From Larus michahellis (lineage: Eukaryota; Chordata; Aves; Charadriiformes; Laridae): 64,000 nucleotides of DNA. The translations under genes and the position numbers were made by a program. The first letter of the stretch is position 1; the number at the start of each line of letters is the position of its first letter. The stretch spans positions 15,588,992-15,652,991 of the forward strand of contig NC_133897.1 of NCBI RefSeq assembly GCF_964199755.1, written 5' to 3'. Positions 1-60,870 of this stretch are shown here, piece by piece. The notes under the pieces were generated by a model. That model was not told the origin of the DNA. It saw only the letters and a list, made by a program, of their open reading frames with translations, and ran no database searches.

Positions 1-3000
1 AAAATGCAGTTTTCCCTAGCATTAGAAGAGACCTTACTGAAAAGTAAAATTACTGAAAGAGAAATTAATCCTGTGTCGCCCAAACCGGGACACATGAACA
101 TAATATGTACTTCACAGTATTCTTAACCATTTACAATTTATTAGTGTTTGTAGAGATCTTTGAACTTCTTTGGTGAAAAGTATAAGATTTGTATAAAACA
201 TTATTTTATACTTACAACATGAATATTAACTAATATCACTTTCCAAACAACTGCTTGAATTCTATTTAAAATTTAAATACATCAGACTTTACTATTAAGA
301 GTCTTTTGAATAGGCTGTGTTAAAAGAAGTACAGAGAAAACAGAGTTTGCTGGTATGAAAAGCTTCCTGAAAGGTTTACAAAGGCTCAGGTAGCTTAATG
401 TGAATATATTGTACCACAGAAATGTTTGCTGTTGTATGATCATGCTTTGCAAAAGATTTATGCTGTGAAGCAAGGTAAACGGATGCAATAATGGGGCAGG
501 CACTAATACAGACATGGAGAAACTACCCCACACAAAGGTGAATGACATTGACCATTCAGATCCTGCAGTAAAAGACAAACACTTATATAGATCTCATACT
601 CATTCAAAAATATGCAATGAAAATATGAAAAAAATACTAGGAAAAATTTGCATTGGGTTAACAGTCTGGCTGCAGACCAAATTTTCTGGCACCTGTAGGT
701 TGTTTTTCATGGCGGAGCAGATTTTTTTGTTGTTTTTGGCAGAGGGTTGTAAATGACAGTGAAAAGCAAGAATGAAGAATAAAAAATGAAAAGCAATAGA
801 ATAAATGGAGCTCACTAGCTGCAAAGTAGAGGTGTCTGGGAGCTATAAAAGAGAAGGAAGAGATAAAAGTGAAAAATAATTAAATGGAGTAGTATTCAGT
901 ATAACAGGAGATTATCAGGCTATTCACAGTGTAGTTTGTGTGACAAAGCTTTTGTATTTCTTTCATGTCAAGACTTGTTAGTTCTTAATCTACCAGTAAT
1001 AAACATAAATGGCTAAAGCAAGATATTTTTCTTGAAGAGGAAATCTCTTTTATCAAATGCTAGCTCAACTAATCGATCTCCTTGATGATGCTATTTTGCC
1101 ACCTGGCTTAGTTATGAACTGTTTTTTCTCATTCTATTTATCTCCCACTTTTGCACATTACACAAGTGTCAGTCTCCATTACGTATGAATAATGTGTTTT
1201 ACTGAACTATTTGAGAGACTAATATATATAATTAAAAAATCATTTATCAAAAAAAACCACCCAAGGAAATTGTCAGTGGGATGATATCTAGTTTAATATG
1301 GAAAATGAGGTTTTAGAAACGGGCACTAGATGTTTCCTATTTATCATATTTAAGTGAAGACGGATATTGCTTGCTCTTTTTTCCTTTTTTTTTTTTTTTT
1401 CCTGGAAACAACAGCTCTGCAAATTCAGCCTTGTCTCAAAGCTAAGTTGTATTGTCCAACATTCATCATCACTAAGGGTTGTACAATCACCGAGTTCAAA
1501 TGTTTTCCTTCCATCTATGTGTATTTATACATACCCCCCCCCAGATGTCAAAGAGCAGTATGCTGGGGTGTACATTTTTAGTCTAGTGGTAGAACCACTT
1601 AATATTTACATGACTATTTTCTCCAAAAGATAGCGCCTAGCAAACAAAAAGCAGCAGACTTCTTCCTCTCGCAGTATCTGTTGAGCAATACTTTTTCACT
1701 GTGTTACAAGCATCTCCTTGTAAGGATTATTTTAATATGATTTTAAATAGGATTTTACTATGGTGCACATGATCTATGCATTTTTTTATAAGAAATAGTC
1801 ATATTGCTAAAAAGGGGGGTTGAATCACCGTCTGAAGGCAATTACACAATTTCTGAATTAAAGAGGGAGAGGAGTTTAAAATAATATTGGCCTGGTTGTG
1901 GTGTTTTGTTTGGCTCGCTGCTGATATTGTAAACAAGTGTATTTCTTAATCATGAGTGGGCAGAGGGAAAATAACTTTCTCTGGAACTTGCCGACTTTCC
2001 TTCCATTGCGCACAGTGCCCTCACGTGGCCCTTTCATTTTCCTAAAGCAGCCGGCAGAGGTGATATATAATGTTTTACCAGTGCTGTGTACTCAACTCTA
2101 TTACTGCACCTCTGTAACACATAATATCTTTGGGATTTTACGTGTATAAGATGAAGCATGAAAACTACAAACAATAGCTTATTTACAATAGGAAGCTTCA
2201 GGGGTAGTTTTATATTAAAATTACAACCGTGAAAGCAAAACCCCAATAATGAATTCAAACCCAGCCAGGTAATGACCCAGCCAGGGCTCCTCCATTTTCA
2301 GCAAGCCAGAAAAAAATGTCACATAAGAGCTTCTAATGAAGCTCTTTTATTCTTTTTCTAAGTTTGCTTAGATTAGCAATCTAAATAGGAACACCAAAAC
2401 CTCTTAAATTACTTGTTTGTTAGTAAATTATTATCTCTACTTCCACCTGGCCCGTAACAAGCAAATACCTGAGCTGTCTGCATTTGATGGAAGGACATAC
2501 AAATGAAAGCTCTGAAAGTTTTTACTATTTTGATACCTCACATACAAAGCTATTTTATATCTGAGAAGTCCTCTAAGTAGAATCATTTAGATTCAGAGTT
2601 ACTGCATTACTAAAGTTTTACAACTTGTTGATCGTTAAATACAAGTTCTAAATACACAATTTTACTTGTCAGTTATGTTACAGAACTGGGATTTTTAGCA
2701 ATATTTTTTTGGCAAAAAACATAGGAAAGGAAAATTATCTAGGATTGCTCATACATGCAGATAATTTAACTGCTTATCTACAATGACATGAAAATAAATC
2801 GGTGAGACATTTTAATAATCAAGGAAAAAATGAGATTTGTGATTTTTTTTTTCAAGCTATCTCAGGTCCTGGGGAAGGACAGAACAAATCTGGGAGTTGA
2901 ACTAAGCAGTTGATGGCTAACTAATAAATGTTGTTTGGGGGAGCTCAGTTCCTGTTTATTTTCCTGTTTAATGAACAAAATGATGTATATTTTTTCAGTC

Positions 3001-6000
3001 TTAGTGTAGCTTATGCAGGTTTCATTTCTTAAACTGCTATTTTTTATATATTCGGCACTGCCATCTTGTGGACATGATTGTACTGAGCTTCCATTTCTTA
3101 TCAAGAATTAAGAGGGTTTAAGCAGATAAAATAGTCACGCATTTAAAATTCTTCATAAACTTTAAAAAAAAAAGAAAGCTATAAGAATAATACTTTATTA
3201 TTGTGGTTTTTTATAATCACAAAAGGTACACTCAATTTGCACTCATATTTTGTACATCACCACATGAAAGACAAACAGCCACAGTAAAAGTCCAGATTAA
3301 AAATAGCTGTAATGAACTAAAGGTTCATTACTGCTTTCATTTATCTTGTTTTTAGGAAAAAAATGTTATTTTAGTATTATTATCTGCACCAATAATGCAG
3401 ACTAACTAATTTAGTGAAAATTTAATGTAACATGAACATAACTTGAATAATCCAGCATAAATCTTGTGCACAAACTAAAGAATGTGCTTGCAAGGGAAGG
3501 AGAGAGAGGTTACTTGCTCAGAATTTAGTAAATATTCTCTTTTTCTATATGAAAAAGGCTAAAGGATCTGTTACTGTAAAATGGGATTTAAAATTAGAAG
3601 CATAAAGAGCAGGTAGTAACATGGAAGGCATCTGCAAATGAAATGGTGGTGGTGAGGAATGTGGACTGTTTGCTGTCAGTTCAGACTGTGGTCTGTAAAA
3701 CAGCTTTAAATAAAGCAGTAGGTCATATAGTGGCATATTTCATATAGTGTTTGTATTATCAGAGGCCTGTGGGATTCCTAATTTTGGACCAGAATAATAG
3801 AGTGTTAGATGTAGCATAAACATAAACAAAATACACAGCTCCTGCCAAAATAATTTATTATATAAAATAAAACAAGTTAATACAAACAGACAGAGAAACA
3901 GGAGTATCAGATAAGAGAAAACAAATGCATATAAACAATAGTGGAATTTCAGGAATACTGGTTAGAATGATGAACAGACTTGACAGCAGATGCAATCATG
4001 GAAACGTTAAATTTGTATATCCGTTGTGGCAAAATTTTAAGGTGACATATTCATATACTACAAAATAAGCTGTGTATGTCTCAGTACTGTAATCAAGAAT
4101 TGATACAGAATTGATAGGAATTCACTGAGAAGTTGACTTCTCCATAGGACCATCCTACAAAAACCTCCAGAGCTTCCATCTGTGTCACCCATCTGTGACT
4201 CCACTGGCTACAGCTGCCAAAAGATAACATCCAGGTTAACCTGGATTTAAAGTAAGTTTGGAACGCTCCGTTAATTGATAAAGCTTTGTCAAATGTCAAC
4301 TTTCGTAGCTGGTATTCTCGGGCATGTCTGCCCAGCAGGCATAACCCACCCCATCAACATCTGCAGAGTTAACACTGAATTAAACTCACTGATGCATAAA
4401 TCATGTATCCACTCACGTAAAGCACTGGTGCATACACACACAAGTTTTAGTCTGGTTCTGAGTGGATACATTAAAATTATTTCTTAATGGACTGTAGGAG
4501 AACCTCTCTGTTCTTGTGGATATGCAGGCAGCACTGTGGGAGTGCCGGGATGAGTTCAGCAGCACACACAGTAGCGCTCGCAGCATGCTCATCTCAGACT
4601 CCATTTAAACCCGAGAACAATTTTTAAATACCCTCCATAAAAAGCAACAATGACTGTTCGTTTTCTTCCTCCTAATTGTGTTTCCCAAATCATGGTTCCC
4701 CACTGCAGTCTTCCAGAACAGAGTTCACAGAAGAAGTAAGGATTTGGTACCTAACTTAAAGCCTGTGGAAACTGTGAATATTCACCATCTCAGAAAATCA
4801 GCACATGATTCTCCAGTGCTGAACACCCAAAATTACTAGATTTGAAAATACCTTCCTTCCCATATCTATGTTCACCGTTTCCAATAGTTAACTCGGAGCA
4901 ATACTTTCTCATATAACAAAATTTTAGAAAATGTGTGCTGTGTAAAGTTTGGGTAGAGTACAGATATGGATTCTTTTCATTAACTGCCATCTAAGTTGTG
5001 ATATCTAAATGATCTTGTACAATTAGTACATTCACACAGCACGATTAAATAGCATAATTTAATTGTGTCAGCATATATCTTAACTCCTAAGAGTAAATTT
5101 TACCAGCTTGTTGCTAATGCTACTGCTAGAAAGGAGCCTTCAGCCCTATAAAATGGAAAGTGTGCCATAGATACAATGTAACACTGGCAGAAAATAACAA
5201 GCAATCAAAAGCTGAAAGTTACAACCACACACCCCCACCTGCGCCCATCAAACAGAAGAGCTAAACCAGCAAAACAGAAAAAGAACTTTTTTCAGGTTGA
5301 AAATAGGGAAGTCTGAAGTGGTGTTTAAAATGTCTAGAAAGAGTTAATAAAACTAATTCAAAACAAAGAAAATTGTTAAGGCTTAAAGAAAAAGTTGTAA
5401 GCACTGGAAATGAAATGGATAAGGGCTTGATTTGACAACAGGAAAAGGAATTATTTTGGTATGAGTTTTGAGTGATTTGAACAATAGAGAGCTTTCTGAA
5501 ATAAATGTCCCTCTTCCATAAAACTATGTCTCTGTAGATCCTTAGGCTCTATACTCTAAATGGATCCTTTTTTTAGCTTTAATAAAACATAAATATTGAT
5601 GCAGAGACATTTTTGGAGAACCTCCTTAACATGCGTAGGTTTTATGTAACACCTTTCACATTAACATGTTTTAAATTTTTCAGTGAAATGCTGTAAAGCC
5701 TGTGTAGCCTTGACATTCCATTCGCCCGGTTGAATGCTTCTGTCACTTAGGCACTTCTAGAAAACCTGCCCCAAATACTTTCTAAATTTGAAATTTAAAT
5801 CTTAAAAGATGAATCATAAGGTTCTATTCCACTTTGACAGGAACAAAGTTGGACCAGCTATATTTAGCAGCAGGTACTAGAGGGTCCTAAAGTCTGGCCA
5901 GTATTAAATATACTCAGAGAAGCAATCTGTACTCATATTTAAGATGTTTCAAAACAAAACACTTAAGGTGCAGTTTATCTGAACCGGTCTCACTAGGTTC

Positions 6001-8150
6001 ACTTTGTAACAGAGCCTTGGATGCTGTTTATCCCATCATAATGTAGGTAAATGAGGTTAATGACATGCCTCCTTCTCTTAATATAAAAGGGGGATCTAAA
6101 ACGACTAGCTCAGCTCTAGAAATCTACTTTGTAGATGCAGAATTAGCATCTCTCAGAATCTCCTTAACTGCATATTAAAAAAAAAAATCACCATAATATT
6201 GCTTACTACTTGAAGGCAAGTGTACTAAATAACCTCTGCAGTGAATGGACAGAAAGATTTCCAGAAAACATTCTGGGTGTTTATCACATCATAAACATTT
6301 TTGTATTTTGCTGCTCTTTGTCTGCATCTACACTCACAAATGTGACACAACTGTAGAAAAGAACTGTTGGTGCTGAGGACTTGATATCCACACTATATGA
6401 TTTTCAGAGGTTTTACTTCAGACTTTTGATCCCATGAACATTGACCATTGATGGGCTGCACTACCTGCTGATGTAATTGCCGGGTTATTACATAATTTTG
6501 GACAATTTATTTTTACAGCTGTCCATGTGAAGATCGCTGCCAAACTGAGAGCCTAAAATAGTCATATTTAAAAAAAAATAAGGTTAATTAGATGTGATAC
6601 TTTTTTAATATACATAGAATTAAGATACTTTGGAGTACCGTAATTATGTAAACCTGATACCTACATACAGTTTTACAAAGATACAGAAATATGCACTGTG
6701 ACAATCTCATATTCAATGTAGACTACAGAGCACTTTTACTATATGTCTTTAGAACCTCATTTTCTGTTTTCTAACAAAGTGCCTTTTTATTCAAGACATA
6801 TTTAAGTTTGCTTTTGCAGAACTGAGGAACCGGACTTGGCCTTTAATAAAAAAGCAGCCTAAGCAATATTTTTCCACAATCAAGGAAAAAAAGATATTTA
6901 AGAATTTGAAGTCAGTGGTTCTATTCACGCAGAAATGTAGAAATACATCTCTGGCTATTATCCAGGCCCAAAGAAATTTGTTCTGGAAGTTATAAGAAGA
7001 AGTGTAAAAGAATCTTCAGTCACTTTTCAGAACACAACTTCACCGTATCAGCTGTGTATTTCCAATGTTGCTATTGTCAGTTGGAAAGGAAAAAACAGGA
7101 GCACTTGAGTAGCATGAAAAGGAGGATACAGGTATGAAAACTCTCTTGCATAGTAAGAACAGCTGTGTGGCATTTCCGTAATTAAATAAACAAACGTGTG
7201 CTGAAAACAAACACAGATTTCTTCTGGCAGGAACCATACTCCAAATAACAGAAAAAAGAAATCAGAATTATAAATGTGTTATATTTTGGCTGATGCAGCA
7301 ATTATATTAGTAATTACTATTCCAAATTTCATATTTTTTCTGAGTGATGGTTAATTTTCTTATTGTCCTCCTATCCCTCACATACCTGAACTTCCTAAGA
7401 GAAAAGAAAAACAATGTGAATTAGCTATTTATAGTGAGCTATTTTTAAGATTTTCTGAACACTGATACCTTTTACAAAGAAAATAAAAAGTACGTACTTA
7501 AAAGTATTTTGTATGATATAATGGTACACATGCACCAAAGGGAAAAATAGTAAAGAGATTATATAATAACCTAAGGAGGTACTACTTATTTCTTTGTAAT
7601 CTAGTAATTGTCTGTTAAAGGATCTCTTAAGAGCAATCTTTACCCTCGTAAGGGATACAGTTACTAAAAAGAAAATATTTTAAGTTATTCAAATATATAA
7701 GAATGGATGGGTTCAGGAGCATTAGAAGATGAAAAACAGTTTTACAGAGGGAAGACAGAGGAAACTGCCACAAGAAAGTTCAAGTGTGAGTTTCTGTTGC
7801 AAGTTAAATTAACCCACAGTTCATTTGGAGAAGGGGAGGAGAAACAGGTTTCAGGAACCAGATGTATTTCTCCTGCTCTTATGAATTACAATAGCTATCC
7901 CTCTGACACACAGCTTGTAGAGCCATGGTAAATCGATAAAAAAGGTACATTTTTGCACCTAACTTTTAATGGTTTTACATGTTTTCTAATGTACTTCAGA
8001 ACCTTCCTCTCCTCTGTCAGTCCCACAGCCTTTCTGCCGTGAAAACCGGAGACAGCTTTAAACCACGTGCTGGTTTTGCCTCTGGGACAAACCTCAGGAA
8101 ACAGGCTCACGTTTTCCTGCAAAATGGAAAGAAGCAGACTTCAGTCACTG
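1..8150. other. Upstream intergenic region, no gene recognised
   Basis: AT-rich DNA with scattered short open frames, all under 100 codons, none resembling a known protein and none flanked by convincing splice sites. There is a T16 run at 1385-1400. I see no CR1, tRNA or snoRNA that I can support. By synteny known in other vertebrates (CREM lies head-to-head with CUL2 in human) this could be the spacer towards CREM, but no CREM exon is visible, so this is only inference. Confidence 0.6.
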
Positions 8151-8719
8151 TGAGCAAGAAGCGAGAGGAGCGGGAGCCGCGGGTCCCTCCGAGCAGCAGA
8201 TGGCCGTTTAGCCCTGACTCCTCCCATCAGGCACAGGCCATCTCCCGCACGGGAAATACCCGTGCAAAGGCTTTAAACTATTTTGTCTCCACAGTGGGTT
8301 TACTCGGTTATTTCGACTTAAGAACTTTTTGTTGCCGTTTTCCGCCAAGGAGACGCCAAGGCCGGCGGCAGGCGCCCTGCGGAGACAGCAGCCACAGGCG
8401 GGCGGACAAGGCCGGGGCGCGGGCCCTGCCGCTGCACGGCGCCTCTTTCTCCCCAGCAGGTGCCGGCAGCAGTTTACCCGCGGCCGGGAGTCCTCACTGT
8501 GAGCTCGGCAGCCGCCTGCTCCCTCCGCAGCGGGACGGGGACACCTCCACCGTCTGGGCACACGGGAATCTCCTCACACGAAGCCCTGGGCACCGAGACA
8601 CCCCGGCACAGGGTGTTGGAGGAGCGGCTTGCACTTATCTGTCCCGCCCGCCGGCCCGCCACAACTCCATTTCGAGCCGGGCGGTGACCAGCCCCTACCG
8701 CTTCCAGCCGGAGTGTGCC

Positions 8720-8729
8720 GCACATGCGC
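8720..8729 (+). promoter_or_regulatory. NRF-1-like site
   Basis: GCACATGCGC, one mismatch to the palindromic NRF-1 core GCGCATGCGC. It sits in the CpG island about 200-250 bases before the likely transcription start zone. Motif match only. Confidence 0.4.
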
Positions 8730-8746
8730 GGACGAGGGAATGGTCA

Positions 8747-8751
8747 CCAAT
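8747..8751 (+). promoter_or_regulatory. CCAAT box (NF-Y type)
   Basis: The context ACCAATGG fits the NF-Y preference for CCAAT with flanking purines. It lies between two NRF-1-like sites in the CpG island, the arrangement expected of a TATA-less promoter. Motif match only. Confidence 0.4.
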
Positions 8752-8784
8752 GGAGGCGCAACGCGTGCGCAGTGTGCCCGACGC

Positions 8785-8793
8785 CGCATGCGC
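8785..8793 (+). promoter_or_regulatory. NRF-1-like site
   Basis: CGCATGCGC, matching nine bases of the NRF-1 core. It is the second such site within 75 bases. Motif match only. Confidence 0.45.
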
Positions 8794-8929
8794 CGTGCGG
8801 CCCCGCGCCGACGCTCTGCGGGGTAATTGAGGCCGCCCGCGCTTGCCGTAGAGCGGGCTGTACCAAGCCCCGGTTCTCAGGCGGGGGGGGGGGTCAGAAA
8901 AGTGACGGTGCGCCGGGACTCGTGGGCCG

Positions 8930-9210
8930 CCGCCCATTCTGTCGCCGGCGGGGCGAGCCCAGTGGCGGCGGAGTGAGGGAGCGGTGCGGTGAGGGAGCGG
9001 TGCGGAGGGTCGGGGGAGGTAGCGGTGGGAGCGGCTGCCGCCGCGCCCCGCCGGCGTCAGTGGCAGCGCCGGGCTGAGGGGCGGGGCGCGGGCGGCTCGG
9101 GTAATGGCAGCGCTGTGAGGAGGGGAGCGGGGCAGGGACCGCGGCCGCAGGGCGAGGAGCGAGGGAGGCCGGCGGGTGGGCGTCGCTGACTCAGGCCTCC
9201 TTGTCGCCAG
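8930..9210 (+). other. CUL2: Probable noncoding exon 1 (5' UTR) of CUL2
   Basis: The 3' boundary is the good donor CAG|GTAACC after position 9210. The 5' boundary is a guess, since the start site cannot be read from sequence. The next exon begins at 12243, only 20 bases before the start codon, so an upstream noncoding exon is required and the CpG island is the natural place. An alternative donor, CGG|GTAATG, lies near 9100. Exact use needs transcript data. Confidence 0.45.
8973..9004 (+). repeat. Exact 16-bp tandem duplication in the promoter/5' UTR
   Basis: GTGAGGGAGCGGTGCG occurs twice back to back (8973-8988 and 8989-9004). G-rich, so it may contribute to quadruplex-prone sequence near the transcription start. 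Confidence 0.9.
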
Positions 9211-9278
9211 GTAACCGCCCTCACCGGGGGAGCCGCCGGGATGAGGGGAGGGAGTCCGGCGGTCACCGTCCTGTGGGT

Positions 9279-9378
9279 GGCCGGGCCGGGTGCGTGTGGG
9301 GGCGCTGAGGCCCTGCCTCCCGCCCGGGCCCGGGCGGGAGGCAGGGCCTCAGCGCCCCCACACGCACCCGGCCCGGCC
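9279..9378. repeat. Perfect 100-bp palindrome without spacer
   Basis: I paired the bases one by one around the centre between 9328 and 9329. All 50 pairs match, and the first mismatch is T9278 against C9379. The arms are about 80% GC, with the core CCCGGGCCCGGG. It lies about 70 bases after the likely exon 1 donor, inside the CpG island, and gives identical peptide strings when translated on the two strands. It could be a real cruciform-forming element or a fold-back error of assembly in GC-rich DNA. Confidence 0.97.
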
Positions 9379-12242
9379 CCGGCTGCTGCCCCGCGTCCTG
9401 CCCTTGCCTGTGGGGAGGGTGCGGTGCGGGTTCTCTGGCGGGGCCCGGTCATCTCTTCGCCTCGCCTCGCCTCCGCCCGGTTTCGCTCTTGTTTTTTTGG
9501 GTTTTTTTTTGGGGGTGGGGGGGAGGGAAGGCTGTGTACACGGTTGAGGCGGGTATTCCTGCCCTTGGCTGTTCTCCCACCTACTAGCTTGTGTTATTTC
9601 TTGAGGGGGTTAAACAGGTTGGAAACTTGGGGAAATGTTTTGACGCTGGCCAAAAAAACTACGTTTATTTGTGCGAACAAATATACTGAGTATGACGGCG
9701 GTGTGTTTTAAAGAATGAGGTGATGGAAGCAACACCCTTTCGTTATTCTCGTGTGTAAATACATTTCAACAATATCTGCTTACCTTTGGGCTTGTCAAAC
9801 AGGTATGGTTTCCCACCCCCTGAGTAGCATAAACCCTAGGGTAGATATTGTGCTGTGCTATAATTTTTACCACGGAAGTTACTTGTATCAGTCCGAGACA
9901 TTTAGTACTCTAAGCTGGTGAGCTTGCGCACAGCAGACGCTGAAGCACAGCAAACCCCCAAACCCTAGCATCTTACAGGAAAAAGTTATACTGTATTTGT
10001 TAATGTGTGTGCAAAGCAAGTATAAATTCATATCGATGTGAAAGCTGTAAGAGAATGTCAAGTAACAGTCAGCCCTGTCTTAAGCTATTTAATCCTGCAA
10101 TACCTTTGTAAGTATGTGGATGCACATTGCCATACATATTATTAGGTGTTGGTGATAATAAACACAGCATTAATGATTCTGTGGGATGTATTGCGGGGAG
10201 GATGTTTTCTTCACCTTTCCTCCCTCTCCTCAGTTTTGTTTATTTGTGAAGGGAATTGTTCTTTTACCTTGGAGATAGCAAGTGTGCTTCAGAGAGAGCA
10301 ACATATAACGTAATGCTAGGTATGACTTCACTACCACAAGAACTTCTTAGCATTGTTAAAATGCTTGTGGACCATGATTATTTTCTCTTGGGGTCAGCTG
10401 AAAATGCTCTTGGGTTTTCCAGAAGAAGAATAATATTAGAGCTTTTAGAAGACTACTGTTTTTTGTTTTCCTGAAAGTGAGCTCTACTGCTGTTTACTTC
10501 TATTGCCATTGGTGTTTCTCTGAAACATACATCAGTTTGTGTTTTTCACCTTACTTTCTTTGATGGATATATGTTTCTTTTTTGTCGGTTGTCACTGATT
10601 TTTCTCTGTGCTAAGCTACAACAAACATACATGGATTGAAGATTTTTTTTTAATTTCCAAAAGTGGTAATAGCCATGTTGCAAATATAACAACTTAAATG
10701 TTTCTTCTGAACTGAAAATATTTATGCACAATTTACTGAGCTTTTAGTTCTTCTTTAAAAAGTTTCCTGTTAATAAAACCTAGGATAATACCACTTCCTC
10801 GATATTGCTTAGCTGCTACTCAGTTTCTTTATGAAATCAAAGCACATGTGGGTTGGGTAATACATTGGTTACATTTTAAACGGAAGCTGTTGTGTTGCAG
10901 GTAGAGGAGAACAACACTCTGCGGTTCCTGAATTAGCAGTTAAGGAGTTTGGTTAGTTAGTCAGGGTGACATTTATCATGCATAGAGTGTAAAAGTTGCA
11001 TCTGGTTGTTTTTTGGGGTTGGGGTTTTTTTGGGTGTGTGTGTTTTTTTTTTTTTTTTCCTTAATCTGAGAAGCTGTATATCCTGCAGTTTGAGAGAGCT
11101 AATCTGCCTGAGAAAAATTAAGAGCTGGTAGCTGTTAAGGTAGTACACTGGTTGCTAAATATTTTATTTAGCATGACGTTTGATTTTTTTTTTTCCCCAC
11201 TGTTATAGAGGTGTCCCTCTTGTGCTAAAAGTCTGGTTTTTACTAGTTTCTTTTTTCCCTTGTGATCTTGAAAATTTGGGGAGACAAGTTAACAGTTACT
11301 TGCCAATCTATTTAAAATGAAAATAGGAGTATTCTTTCCACTTTTTGTTTTAGTCTTACAATGTCATGTTCCTGAGCAAGAACTAGACTTGCTTTGTGCA
11401 TGGAATGTCACACATCAGGTCCTTTCTAGATTAGGTGCACAGGACAGAGACAAATAGAAACAAAGAAGAGGCCATCACAGTTGTGTCTCTCAGGACCTCT
11501 TTTTTTTTAAATTACCTTACTTTTTTCCTGGGTTTATTTCAGTAATTTAATGTTTTTTGTTCGATAAATGCCTTCCGGTATTTTTGATAGGAAATTATTA
11601 ACACAGCTTCCGTATTGTCAAGCCGTGTCTTATTTGAAAGAATTCACTATTTGTCCTGCTGCACCATGCAATAAGCTGCACAAGCTCTGCATAATGCTCT
11701 GTGTTTAGATGCGTTTTCTCTTTGTCATCCTGATCAAAGCTTTCGGGTTTTGTGGCTTTTTAAATACAACACCAAAAATGTCTCATGAAAGCTTGAGGTG
11801 AACGCAGGCTACAAACTGACAGTAGTAATTTCAAATACTCTGGTAATACATTCAGTGTATTCCTGCCCAAAATTCTCTCGGATACAGCTGAAACAATCTT
11901 TGCCTAAAAGTGAACAAACAAAAATTTACAGGAAAGTTGTTTTCTTCATTTGGCACTGTTAAATGGGCGGCTTGGTAAGGTGATGAACTTTACGAAGCAC
12001 GATGTTGTTAAATTAATTGGTGTTATCGGCTATTCATGCAACATTGATGTTCCATTCCATAATGTTAAAAATAAGGACTTGTGAGCTTGATTTTGGAGGG
12101 TGGGAAAGCAAGGGTGGGTGTTCTTTGTGGTGTTGTATCATGGTGGTGCAACAGCGTACAAAGTTTAAATTGAAAAATTCAAAGGAAATGTATTTTTTTT
12201 ATGATTGTGCAATGTTGTCTGACATGTTTAATTCTTCTACAG
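9379..12242 (+). other. CUL2: Remainder of CUL2 intron 1
   Basis: The first 120 bases are still CpG-rich, then the sequence turns AT-rich. It contains a T16 run at 11043-11058 and T/G-rich low-complexity stretches near 9490 and 11010-11060. It ends in a pyrimidine-rich acceptor, TTCTTCTACAG. No gene or recognisable mobile element. Confidence 0.6.
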
Positions 12243-60392
<48,150 letters not shown>

Positions 60393-60870
60393 TGTTGCTG
60401 CCCTGCAGGTATGGTCGTAAGGAGATCATTGCTGTCACTGTTTGGTGTGTTCCTGTGGGAAGAGGCAGGCCTGTGCCTCCATAATTGGTCACTTGGCAGC
60501 CCCTGTTTTTCTGCTGTTTACAACATCACCAGTGCCATGTCATGAGCGTCAATGAAAATGCCTATAGATATTTCAAGCTCATGTCATTATGACATTTCTT
60601 AAAACTTTACTAAAAGAATGAGTGAAGTATTGCTGAAATGTGGAAAATTGGTTGGGTACCATGCTTTTTTTTTTTTTCCTCCCCTTTCACGTTTGCAGTT
60701 GATGTTTTTTAATGTATCTTAAGACAAAGTAAAAAAATAAAAAAACCTAAATATTGTAATATGACAGATAACCTAATAATTGTATCTACATTAAAATGTA
60801 AAAAAAATGACGAACATGATACTGCTGCTTGTCAAATAAAAAAATAAAGTTATATAATGTGTCTCGAATG
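60393..60870 (+). other. CUL2: CUL2 3' UTR (short form)
   Basis: From the stop codon to just after the double AATAAA. Contains a T-rich run near 60666-60677 and an additional AATAAA at 60736-60741. The 3' end is estimated, and longer forms using later AATAAA sequences (for example near 61163, 62079 or 62605) cannot be excluded. Confidence 0.65.
60835..60848 (+). terminator. CUL2: Double polyadenylation signal of CUL2
   Basis: Two AATAAA hexamers, at 60835-60840 and 60843-60848, followed by TATATAATGTGTCT, a plausible GT-rich downstream element. Confidence 0.7.

Larger units (their letters stand above)
8160..9500. promoter_or_regulatory. CUL2: CpG-island promoter of CUL2
   Basis: Base composition changes abruptly from AT-rich to strongly GC-rich, with dense CG dinucleotides, and returns to AT-rich after about 9500. 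No TATA box is evident, typical of a housekeeping CpG promoter. It lies 2.8-4 kb upstream of the CUL2 start codon and contains NRF-1-like and CCAAT elements, an AP-1-type TGACTCA at 9187-9193 and an 11-base G run at 8883-8893. Open frames through the island on both strands are by-products of the GC content. Whether it also drives a divergent transcript cannot be told from sequence. Confidence 0.85.

Noticed and set aside
1..8150. Search for CREM exons or another head-to-head gene
   Set aside because: Synteny in human suggests CREM upstream of CUL2, but no exon with splice sites and recognisable CREM coding sequence was found on either strand.
7979..8830. 283-codon + strand open frame entering the CpG island
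   Set aside because: It spans AT-rich and CpG-island DNA, has low-complexity Arg/Pro/Ala composition and no recognisable domain. Long open frames are expected in GC-rich DNA where stop codons are rare.
9057..9711. Two open frames (131 and 156 codons) on opposite strands sharing identical peptide stretches
   Set aside because: The identity is produced by the 100-bp palindrome at 9279-9378. Neither resembles a protein.
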